DNA of 48,450 nucleotides from Sphingobacteriales bacterium. GTDB taxonomy: Bacteria; Bacteroidota; Bacteroidia; Chitinophagales; Chitinophagaceae. A program made the translations under genes and the position numbers. The notes beneath the pieces were generated by a model. The model made no database searches, was not told the DNA's origin, and saw only the letters and a list, made by a program, of their open reading frames with translations. The stretch spans positions 1-48,450 of the forward strand of contig REAR01000065.1 in assembly GCA_004295245.1 (NCBI GenBank), read 5' to 3'. Position 1 is the stretch's first letter, and each line of letters opens with the position of its first letter. Shown here in pieces: positions 16,113-23,192 of this stretch.

Positions 16113-16124
16113 TTGCAATGCTCT

Positions 16125-17162
16125 ATGGCGGGTAATAAAATACTAAAATCAATAATTGTAACGACCGCTCTTTTATTTGCAGTTCTCAATAGCAATGGGC
16201 AAGTAAAAGACACATTGTTTTTTTTAAATAAAACCATTGTTATAGGAGAGCTTACCCGTGTACGCTTGGGACGTATTGAATTTGATGCGGATGGCATTGG
16301 TAATATCAGCGTTAAGAACGATAAAATTTATACGATACGAGCAGCTAAACATTATTTTAGAATTGAAACTGTTACCGATAAAGTTTATTACGGCACCATA
16401 GACAGCAGTGCCAGATCTGGTACTATCAAAATTATTACCGCTACCAGGCAAATAGAAGTGCCTATAGCTGGTATCAGTACACTTTCTTATTACGGCAGCG
16501 ATTGGAAATCAAAACTAAGCGGAGAGGTGGGTGCAGGGTATACGTTCACAAAATCCAGCAATATCGGTCGTTTCAATATGAATGTGAATATGCGTTACCG
16601 CACCAAACATACAGAAGCGCTATTAACAGGTAACACCATTATAACAAAAGACAGTATTAAGGTTTATCGCGAAAGAGAAAATTTACAATTGGCTTTTAAT
16701 TACTATTTAAGTAGCCGGTGGTATGCAGCGGGCATGGTAAGTTATCAACGCAACCGCGAGTTGGGTTTAAAAAGCCGCTGGCAACAAGGGGTTGGTATTG
16801 GTTATAAATACATCACTTCTTCCAGCAACCAGGGTACCGCTGGCACTGGCATAGTGCTTAACCAAGAGCAGGCTTTTAGTAACCAGCGTAATGTTTTGTT
16901 TGAATGGGTGGTGCAAACAAATTATACACTGTTCTCTTTCAGTAAGCCTAATTTAACCATCAGTACGGCACAAACATTTTTTTTAAACCTGTCGCAAAAA
17001 GGAAGAATACGTTGGGATGGAGACCTGAGTGTTAATTGGGAACTGGTAAGCGACCTGTCTTTAAAGACAAGTTTTTATCATAATTACGATAAAAAATCTC
17101 CGGCCACTTTATTGCCAAGGTTAGATTACGGTTTTGTAGCCGGGCTTAGTTATGAGTTTTAA
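16125..17162 (+). CDS. DUF481-like outer-membrane protein
   Basis: 345 codons from ATG 16125; the in-frame TTG at 16113 directly follows the previous stop and is less likely. Signal peptide about residues 1-26 (MAGNKILKSIIVTTALLF...). The N-terminal half is a soluble beta region (GELTRVRLGRIEFDADGIGN, DKVYYGTIDSSARSGTIKI) of the kind that precedes DUF481 barrels. The C-terminal half, from about residue 125 (GSDWKSKLSGEVGAGYTFTK), is a salt-induced-OMP-type barrel ending DYGFVAGLSYEF. Function unknown; part of the seven-gene envelope operon. Confidence 0.78.
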   Translation: MAGNKILKSIIVTTALLFAVLNSNGQVKDTLFFLNKTIVIGELTRVRLGRIEFDADGIGNISVKNDKIYTIRAAKHYFRIETVTDKVYYGTIDSSARSGTIKIITATRQIEVPIAGISTLSYYGSDWKSKLSGEVGAGYTFTKSSNIGRFNMNVNMRYRTKHTEALLTGNTIITKDSIKVYRERENLQLAFNYYLSSRWYAAGMVSYQRNRELGLKSRWQQGVGIGYKYITSSSNQGTAGTGIVLNQEQAFSNQRNVLFEWVVQTNYTLFSFSKPNLTISTAQTFFLNLSQKGRIRWDGDLSVNWELVSDLSLKTSFYHNYDKKSPATLLPRLDYGFVAGLSYEF

Positions 17163-17178
17163 ATTTTAAATTAGTGAA

Positions 17179-17598
17179 ATGGAATTAATAAAAAAATTAG
17201 AGCAATACGTATTTTACTTTTTAGTAACTATGTTGTTTTGCTATATACTGGTAGAAATAATAGAACTGGTTCACTTATTTATACAAAGTATACTAACCCG
17301 TGGCACAGATAACCGTTGGCTTCTTTCCAGCGATCAGGTGAAAGAAATATTACCTGTGTTTTTTAATATACTTATAGCTGTAGAGTTAATTGATACTTTC
17401 AATGTGTATATTAAAGAGAACTCAATTAAAGTACAAAACATTTTATTAATTGGTCTTATTGCAATAGGACGCAAAGTAATTTCTTACGACTTTGCGCATG
17501 CCGATGCATTGGCAAATATGGGGTTGGCTGTATTGGTAATAGCTTTTGCCGGCAGCTATTTTCTAATAAAAAAATCAGATACGTTTAACCAAAAATAA
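17179..17598 (+). CDS. PsiE-like inner-membrane protein
   Basis: 139 codons with four hydrophobic segments (about residues 10-30, 55-75, 85-100 and 112-130). Between the first two is the stretch RGTDNRWLLSSDQVKEILPVFFNILIAVELIDT, and ENSIKVQNILLIGLIAIGRK follows. This matches the PsiE family (phosphate-starvation-inducible E), whose biochemical role is not known. It is the only inner-membrane protein of the operon and might link the envelope lipoproteins to the cytoplasmic membrane; that is inference. Confidence 0.8.
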   Translation: MELIKKLEQYVFYFLVTMLFCYILVEIIELVHLFIQSILTRGTDNRWLLSSDQVKEILPVFFNILIAVELIDTFNVYIKENSIKVQNILLIGLIAIGRKVISYDFAHADALANMGLAVLVIAFAGSYFLIKKSDTFNQK

Positions 17599-17624
17599 AT
17601 TACACAAACTCACAAACAATTTTT

Positions 17625-18233
17625 ATGAAAAAGAACTTGTTATTAATTGTTGCTCTTGCAGCAGTATTCATGTCCTGCAACTCTACCCGCATTACAAAAA
17701 CATGGAAAGACCCCGAAGCCAGTGTGTCTATAGATAAATTAAATAAAGTATTGGTAGTTGCTTTATTAAAAGACGAAACCAGCCGCCGTGTGGCAGAAGA
17801 TAAAATGGCCGCCATGCTCAACGGAAAAGGGGTGGTGTCCTACTCCTACTTAACAAACGAAGTAAGCCAGAAAGACGAAAAAGCAATACAAGAAAAAATT
17901 AAAGCCGATGGATTTGACGGGGCCGTTACTTTACGCCTGATAGACGTTGAAAAGGACGTTGACTACACACCCGGTATGATTACCAGCTACCCCATGTATT
18001 ATCGCAGCTTTAGCGGTTACTATATGCGCAGCTGGCAAATGTATGCTACGCCAGACCGCTACACTACCACCAAAACATTTACAATAGAAACCAATGTATA
18101 CTCAATTACAAAAGATAAAATCATTTGGTCGGGCTTAACAGAATCTACCAATCCCGGTGGTGTTGGCAAACTTTCTAATGAAGTAACCAATGCTGTATAC
18201 AAGCGCATGGTTAAAGAAGGCTTTATCAAGTAA
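17625..18233 (+). CDS. Lipoprotein, paralogue of the protein at 14726
   Basis: 202 codons. The lipobox MKKNLLLIVALAAVFMSC gives Cys18 as the acylated residue. The mature start NSTRITKTWKDPEASVS and the block KVLVVALLKDETSRRVAEDK match the layout of the product of 14726-15325. A tyrosine-rich stretch (SYPMYYRSFSGYYMRSWQMY) lies near the middle. It resembles DUF4136-type lipoproteins; function unknown. It is the last gene of the operon, followed within 100 bases by a repeat element that contains a terminator. Confidence 0.78.
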   Translation: MKKNLLLIVALAAVFMSCNSTRITKTWKDPEASVSIDKLNKVLVVALLKDETSRRVAEDKMAAMLNGKGVVSYSYLTNEVSQKDEKAIQEKIKADGFDGAVTLRLIDVEKDVDYTPGMITSYPMYYRSFSGYYMRSWQMYATPDRYTTTKTFTIETNVYSITKDKIIWSGLTESTNPGGVGKLSNEVTNAVYKRMVKEGFIK

Positions 18234-18260
18234 AAATTCTTGGTTTAAGTGTTGTTATGA

Positions 18261-18434
18261 GGCCGGCAGCATAAGCAATGGCAGCATCCTTGCGTCGCAC
18301 TCTTGTACGGCAATGCAATACTCAACATAGTTAAAGCACCGGTAATTAATACCGGTGCTTTTTTGTTGCCCAAAGATTTGCTGTACAAGAGTGCGACGCA
18401 ACAATGCTATGCAAACCACCAACTGCTGGTAACA
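18261..18434 (+). repeat. Two-armed dispersed repeat element carrying a terminator
   Basis: Left arm: CCGGCAGC (18263-18270) then CCTTGCGTCGCACTCTTGTA (18288-18307). Right arm: CTGTACAAGAGTGCGACGCA (18381-18400) then ACTGCTGGTAACA (18422-18434). The inner CACTCTTGTAC / GTACAAGAGTG pair is a perfect inverted repeat. The space between the arms contains a strong terminator hairpin. The element lies between the envelope operon and the carboxylase gene. Confidence 0.88.
18333..18365 (+). terminator. Terminator inside the repeat element
   Basis: Stem AAGCACCGGTA / TACCGGTGCTT with a short ATTAA loop, then TTTTTTG. It probably ends the operon that finishes at 18233. It is nearly palindromic and could also act weakly on the minus strand. 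Confidence 0.88.
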
Positions 18435-18515
18435 TAAAAATTGTTTTATAAACACCGTTATCCAGAGCGGCTACTATTACTAACAATTGTTTATTTTGCA
18501 GTAAATACATAGGAA

Positions 18516-20147
18516 ATGAGTATTGAACAGAACCGGAATGAAGATGCCATGCGTTTGTTGGTAAGCCAGGTAAAACAACGATTTGCAACAGTGGCCCAGG
18601 GCGGTGGCAAAAAAGCAATAGACAAGCAAAGAGAGAAAAATAAATTAACGGCCCGTGAACGTATTAGCTATTTGTGCGATGAGGATAAACCATTTATTGA
18701 AATTGGCGCCTTTGCTGGTTATGAAATGTATGAAGAGTATGGAGGCTGCCCCAGCGGCGGCACCGTGGCAGGCGTGGGTTATGTAAGTGGCCATCAATGC
18801 GTGGTGGTAGCAAACGATCAGACTGTAAAAGCAGGAGCTTGGTTTCCTATAACAGGTAAAAAAAACCTGCGCATGCAGGAGATAGCAATGGAGAACCATT
18901 TACCAATTGTGTATATAGTAGACAGTGCTGGTGTTTTTTTACCCATGCAGGATGAAATTTTTCCGGATAAGGAACATTTTGGCCGCATCTTTAGAAACAA
19001 TGCCCGCATGAGTGGCATGGGCCTTACCCAAATTGCAGCAGTAATGGGGCCTTGTGTGGCTGGCGGCGCCTATTTGCCCATTATGAGCGATGAAACATTA
19101 ATGGTAGAAGGCAACGGTTCTATTTTTTTGGCGGGTCCTTATCTGGTTAAAGCCGCAATAGGAGAAGACACGGATGCTGAAACATTAGGCGGTGCGGTTA
19201 CGCATACAGAAATAAGCGGCATAGCAGATTATAAATTTAAAACAGAGCAGGATTGTTTGAACCAGGTAAAAAAAATAATAGGCAAACTACCGCTTAATGA
19301 AGCCGCAAAGACTTTTAATAGACTATCACCACATGCTGCTGCAAAACCAGCTGAAGCTATTTACAACATACAAAGCGAAGGGAATACTAAGCCCTATGAA
19401 ATGCTTGAGTTAATTGAATGTGTGGTAGACACTGATAGTTTTGATGAATTTAAAAAAGATTACGGCAAAACCATTGTGTGTGGTTATGCACGTATTGATG
19501 GGTGGGCTGTAGGCCTGGTAGCTAACCAGCGCAAAATTGTAAAAAGTAAAAAGGGCGAAATGCAAATGGGCGGTGTTATTTATAATGATAGTGCAGATAA
19601 AGCAGCCCGGTTTATTATGAATTGCAATCAAAAAAAAATACCCCTGGTTTTTTTGCAGGATGTAACCGGTTTTATGGTAGGTAGCAGAAGCGAGCACAGC
19701 GGTATAATAAAAGATGGAGCAAAATTGGTAAATGCGGTAGCAAATTCTGTGGTGCCAAAAATTACTATTATTATTGGTAATTCTTATGGCGCCGGAAATT
19801 ATGCCATGTGTGGTAAAGCCTACGACCCGCGATTTATTTATGCGTGGCCCAGTGCAAAGATTGCAGTAATGGGAGGCGAACAGGCAGCTAAAACATTATT
19901 GCAAATTCAGGTATCTGCCATGAAGGCAAAAGGAAAAGAGTTGAAAACAGAAGAGGAGCAACAGCTTTTAAATGAAATAAAAACCCGTTATGAAAAACAG
20001 GCAAGCCCATATTATGCCGCTGCCCGTTTGTGGGTTGATGCAATTATTGATCCGGCAGACACACGAAAACTGATTTCTGAAGCGATAAAAGCTGCAGATA
20101 ATAATACCCAAATACCGGTGTTTTCCACTGGTGTATTACAGGTTTAA
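18516..20147 (+). CDS. Acyl-CoA carboxylase beta (carboxyltransferase) subunit, methylcrotonoyl-CoA-like
   Basis: 543 codons, full length. Two crotonase-fold carboxyltransferase halves: the N-terminal part has KLTARERISYLCDEDKPF, GGTVAGVGYVSGHQCVVVAN and IVYIVDSAGVFLPMQDEIFP; the C-terminal part has IPLVFLQDVTGFMVGSRSE and ITIIIGNSYGAGNYAMCGKA. The stretch FPDKEHFGRIFRNNARMSG is typical of methylcrotonoyl-CoA carboxylase beta rather than propionyl-CoA carboxylase. It transfers carboxyl from biotin to an acyl-CoA, probably in leucine catabolism. No biotin carboxylase/BCCP subunit is adjacent, so the partner must be encoded elsewhere. Confidence 0.92.
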   Translation: MSIEQNRNEDAMRLLVSQVKQRFATVAQGGGKKAIDKQREKNKLTARERISYLCDEDKPFIEIGAFAGYEMYEEYGGCPSGGTVAGVGYVSGHQCVVVANDQTVKAGAWFPITGKKNLRMQEIAMENHLPIVYIVDSAGVFLPMQDEIFPDKEHFGRIFRNNARMSGMGLTQIAAVMGPCVAGGAYLPIMSDETLMVEGNGSIFLAGPYLVKAAIGEDTDAETLGGAVTHTEISGIADYKFKTEQDCLNQVKKIIGKLPLNEAAKTFNRLSPHAAAKPAEAIYNIQSEGNTKPYEMLELIECVVDTDSFDEFKKDYGKTIVCGYARIDGWAVGLVANQRKIVKSKKGEMQMGGVIYNDSADKAARFIMNCNQKKIPLVFLQDVTGFMVGSRSEHSGIIKDGAKLVNAVANSVVPKITIIIGNSYGAGNYAMCGKAYDPRFIYAWPSAKIAVMGGEQAAKTLLQIQVSAMKAKGKELKTEEEQQLLNEIKTRYEKQASPYYAAARLWVDAIIDPADTRKLISEAIKAADNNTQIPVFSTGVLQV

Positions 20148-20223
20148 ACGCAAAAAGGTGATTTTTTAATTTTATAAAATATCCCTATTTTCACAATTCA
20201 TTTACCAAACTAACCACCTAATT

Positions 20224-20973
20224 ATGAGAAAATCTACTCTTAAGAGTTTTCTTTTGCCTTTACTTATTCTTACAGTAGTATTTGTTTCCTGTAAAGATGA
20301 CTCGTATTTAACAACTCCTGTACCTGTAAAAGGTGTTTCTTTTGTTGAAGAATTTGATACTGTTACGGCTGCCTATGCCCGAGGTTGGAGGTACATCAAT
20401 GTATCGGCTCAAAAAGGAACCGGTTTTTGGAACCAAGGTGGTTTAAACGATCCAAATGTGACTGGTTTTCATGCTCCCATTCCATTTGCACCATATTCTT
20501 CTAAGGGTACATACCCCGGTTTTATTGCTGCAGATTTTACCAGTACCAGCGGTGGCGCAGTAACCATTAGTAATTGGGTGGTATCGCCTGTTACGCTAAT
20601 GCAAAACGGAGATAAAGTGGTGTTTTACACCCGTACTTATTTGTTTCCAATTACCGGAGATTCTACAGATTTTGCCAATCGTTTGCAGGTAAGAATTAAT
20701 AAAAGCGAAAGCTTGAATGTTGGATCTGAAGATGATCCGGGTGATTTTTCTACTAATATTTTAGATATTAATCCTTTCTATAAAGAGTCTACTTCACTAA
20801 ACCCTGATCCTACTGCATACCCTGCCCGCTGGACAAGGTTTGAAGCAACCGTTAATGGTTTAAATGGACCTACCAAAGGCCGCTTTGCATTCAGATATTA
20901 TACAGAAGAAGCCGGTAATGCAGGCCGAGCCACACTGGTGGCAATTGATAGTGTAGCGTTCATCAGTAAATAA
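20224..20973 (+). CDS. Choice-of-anchor J lipoprotein (first of a tandem pair)
   Basis: 249 codons. Lipoprotein signal ending LTVVFVSC with the acylated Cys23. The mature protein has the choice-of-anchor J pattern: SFVEEFDTVTAAYARGWRYI, then FIAADFTSTSGGAVTISNWV, DKVVFYTRTYLF, the LQVRINKSES strand, and GRFAFRYYTEEAG near the end, a jelly-roll fold of carbohydrate-binding type. It is followed 28 bases later by a paralogue. It is a cell-surface or periplasmic lipoprotein; ligand unknown. Confidence 0.82.
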   Translation: MRKSTLKSFLLPLLILTVVFVSCKDDSYLTTPVPVKGVSFVEEFDTVTAAYARGWRYINVSAQKGTGFWNQGGLNDPNVTGFHAPIPFAPYSSKGTYPGFIAADFTSTSGGAVTISNWVVSPVTLMQNGDKVVFYTRTYLFPITGDSTDFANRLQVRINKSESLNVGSEDDPGDFSTNILDINPFYKESTSLNPDPTAYPARWTRFEATVNGLNGPTKGRFAFRYYTEEAGNAGRATLVAIDSVAFISK

Positions 20974-21001
20974 CCATCTAACTAACCTGAAAAAAAACAG
21001 T

Positions 21002-21721
21002 ATGAAAAAAAATATAATTGTAACGCTGGTATTAGGCACTGTATTAACAGTTGCTTTTACTGCCTGCGAAAGAGACATTAAAGCCACTGATGATAACCGC
21101 CCGGCAATTGTGTCTAAATCTTTTGTAGAAGAATTTGACGATTTTAATACACTGGGTGCCCGTGGTTGGGTGTTTATAAACAACAGCGAACCAGTAGGCT
21201 CACAGGGTTGGAGACAGGGTAAATATGAAGTTCGATTCGATTCAAAAAACGGACAGGTTGTAGATGGCTTTCCTGCTTATAGCTCTCAGAAATCTCAAAA
21301 CGATTTTGTGAGCGCCGATTTAAACTGTGGTTTTGATGTATCTACTTTAAACGCATGGTTAATTACCCCCGTGGTACCTATAAAAAATGGCGATGAGCTT
21401 AGTTTTTATACCCGTTGCCGTGGAGATTTTCCGGACAGGTTGCAGGTACGTGCAAATTTAACTACAGGTACAGCTAATGTAGGAGCGCTTTCTAGTGATG
21501 TAGGCGATTTTACTACTACTTGGTTAGATATTAATCCAGGTTTAACCCTGAGTGGCTATCCCACTACATGGACAAAATACACTATTACCGTTGCTGGCTT
21601 ACCAACAAATACAACAGTAAGCAGCCGTATTGCATTTCGTTATTTTGTACCTACAGGTGGCCCTGCTGGTGCTAATTCTGATATGGTAGGTGTGGATTTA
21701 GTTGAGTTTAAAAGTAAATAA
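21002..21721 (+). CDS. Choice-of-anchor J lipoprotein (second of a tandem pair)
   Basis: 239 codons. Lipobox TVAFTAC gives Cys21. The mature part parallels the upstream gene block by block: SFVEEFDDFNTLGARGWVFI, FVSADLNCGFDVSTLNAWLI, DELSFYTRCRGDFPDRLQVR, VGDFTTTWLDINPGL and SRIAFRYFVPTGG. The two genes are therefore tandem duplicates that have diverged considerably. It shares a terminator at 21745 with the first gene. Confidence 0.82.
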   Translation: MKKNIIVTLVLGTVLTVAFTACERDIKATDDNRPAIVSKSFVEEFDDFNTLGARGWVFINNSEPVGSQGWRQGKYEVRFDSKNGQVVDGFPAYSSQKSQNDFVSADLNCGFDVSTLNAWLITPVVPIKNGDELSFYTRCRGDFPDRLQVRANLTTGTANVGALSSDVGDFTTTWLDINPGLTLSGYPTTWTKYTITVAGLPTNTTVSSRIAFRYFVPTGGPAGANSDMVGVDLVEFKSK

Positions 21722-21744
21722 ACCGAACTATCTTTTTTAATAGC

Positions 21745-21779
21745 ATCGGGCAGTAGTTTTATTACTGCCCGATTTTTTA
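21745..21779 (+). terminator. Terminator of the choice-of-anchor J pair
   Basis: Stem ATCGGGCAGTA / TACTGCCCGAT with a GTTTTAT loop followed by TTTTTTAT. It lies 24 bases after the stop and immediately before the next gene. Confidence 0.93.
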
Positions 21780-21789
21780 TTTTTACCAA

Positions 21790-22506
21790 ATGAAATCAGT
21801 GTTTTTTATATTTCTTGCTTTTCTAATGCTTGCATGTAACAATGCTACAACAGCAACCAAAGCAAACCCGGTGGCAGCTGCAGAAAATATGCAACAGCAA
21901 AATTTTGCATTGCTGGCAACCGCAAAACAACTGATAAAAGAGGGCGATTTAATTGTTAGAGGTGGAAAGGATTTTTCAAGCCGCTTTGTAAAAGAAATTA
22001 ATAAGCTGGATAAAAACTATTCTCATGGAGGTATTGCCGTGGTAAAGAACGGAGAGATTTACATTTATCATATCATTCCTGACCATAGTAAACAAAACGA
22101 CCGGGTGCGGTTAGAAAAATTGGATAGTTTTTGCACCCAATTTGATAATACCGACTTTGCCATTGCACGTTTTGCTATTGATAGTACAGAAATAAAAACC
22201 TTTATTGGCTATCTGGATGCACAATACAACAATAAAGTGCCTTTTGATATGGTATTTGATATTGCCGATGATAAGGCACTCTATTGTTCTGAAATGATTG
22301 CTAAAGGCCTTGCGCTGTCAACCAAAAAAAGAATTGTAATACCGCTGGATACATTAAATGATAAGAGCAAATACAAACTTATAAGAATGTATTATAAAGT
22401 GCCAGAAGAACGCTTTGCCAATATGCTTGTAATACCCATCGATCATTTGTTTATGAATAAACATTGCTCTATTATTAAAAGGTTTTCTTACCTGCAACAA
22501 CCGTAA
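21790..22506 (+). CDS. YiiX-like permuted-papain (NlpC/P60 clan) lipoprotein
   Basis: 238 codons. Lipobox LMLAC with Cys16. The papain-like core is circularly permuted: EGDLIVRGGKDFSSRFVKEI leads to the catalytic His79 in NYSHGGIAVV, and the nucleophile Cys166 lies in ALYCSEMIAKGL. Both residues are present, so it is probably active. Families of this type (YiiX/YebB-like) hydrolyse amide bonds in cell-wall peptides or lipids; the substrate is not known. Its stop is three bases from the rnhA start, so the two are probably cotranscribed. Confidence 0.85.
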   Translation: MKSVFFIFLAFLMLACNNATTATKANPVAAAENMQQQNFALLATAKQLIKEGDLIVRGGKDFSSRFVKEINKLDKNYSHGGIAVVKNGEIYIYHIIPDHSKQNDRVRLEKLDSFCTQFDNTDFAIARFAIDSTEIKTFIGYLDAQYNNKVPFDMVFDIADDKALYCSEMIAKGLALSTKKRIVIPLDTLNDKSKYKLIRMYYKVPEERFANMLVIPIDHLFMNKHCSIIKRFSYLQQP

Positions 22507-22509
22507 CAT

Positions 22510-22977
22510 ATGCCGGCTGCACAGCAATTAATTATTTATACCGATGGCTCTTCTCGTGGCAACCCCGGCCCCGGTGGTTACGGTGCCATTTTAAAATGGG
22601 GTAGTGTAGAAAAAGAATTGTCTCAAGGTTACCGCCGCACCACAAATAACCGGATGGAGTTGATGGCGGTGATTGCCGCATTGCAGGCGCTGAATAAGGA
22701 AGGTATTCCTGTTACTATTTACAGCGATAGTCAATATGTGGTAAAAGCAGTAGAAGAAGGTTGGCTTAAAAACTGGATTGCTACCGACTTTAAAGGCGGA
22801 AAAAAAAATAAAGATTTATGGACCTTGTATTATGCACTCAGTAAAAACTTTAAAGTAAAATTTGTTTGGGTAAAAGGCCATGCTAATAACGCCTATAACA
22901 ACCGATGCGATATTTTGGCCACCACAGCTGCAGATGGTGCTAATCTTATAACAGACGAAGGCTATGAAAATGCCTGA
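22510..22977 (+). CDS. rnhA: Ribonuclease HI
   Basis: 155 codons, typical length. The catalytic acids are present: Asp12 in IIYTDGSSRGNPGPGGYG, Glu50 in TTNNRMELMAVIAAL, Asp73 in YSDSQYVV and the final Asp in NNRCDILA. The basic handle KNWIATDFKGGKKNKDLW and VKGHANN are also present. It cleaves the RNA strand of RNA-DNA hybrids, for example at replication primers and R-loops. It overlaps nothing and lies immediately downstream of the YiiX-like gene. Confidence 0.97.
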   Translation: MPAAQQLIIYTDGSSRGNPGPGGYGAILKWGSVEKELSQGYRRTTNNRMELMAVIAALQALNKEGIPVTIYSDSQYVVKAVEEGWLKNWIATDFKGGKKNKDLWTLYYALSKNFKVKFVWVKGHANNAYNNRCDILATTAADGANLITDEGYENA

Positions 22978-22985
22978 TTTTTTTT

Positions 22986-23187
22986 GTTACCAGCATTTTA
23001 TCTTTAATCAGCAACTGTTGCGTCGCACACTTGTACAGTTAAATACAAGTCCTCAAGTCCGGTGTTCAAAAAAATTTTACACTAGCAGCAATCAGCTTCC
23101 AAACTTTCGGTCTTGTTGACTTACCTACATACAGCACAAGTGTGCGACGCAAGTAAAGCCTCCCCGGAGTGGCGCTGCTGGCTACCC
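22986..23187 (+). repeat. Two-armed dispersed repeat element
   Basis: Left: GTTACCAGC (22986-22994) and GTTGCGTCGCACACTTGTAC (23018-23037). Right: GCACAAGTGTGCGACGCAAG (23133-23152) and GCTGCTGGCTACC (23175-23187). The core has ACTTTCGGTCTTGTTGACTT (23103-23122), which is the reverse complement, with one mismatch, of 26706-26725 in another copy. The element occupies almost the whole gap between the convergent rnhA and the PA14-like gene. Confidence 0.9.
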
Positions 23188-23192
23188 AATAA

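Noticed and set aside
18480-18500. Promoter box TATTTTGC before the carboxylase gene
   Set aside because: It is one base short of TAnnTTTG and has no spaced TTTG, so I do not list it as a feature.
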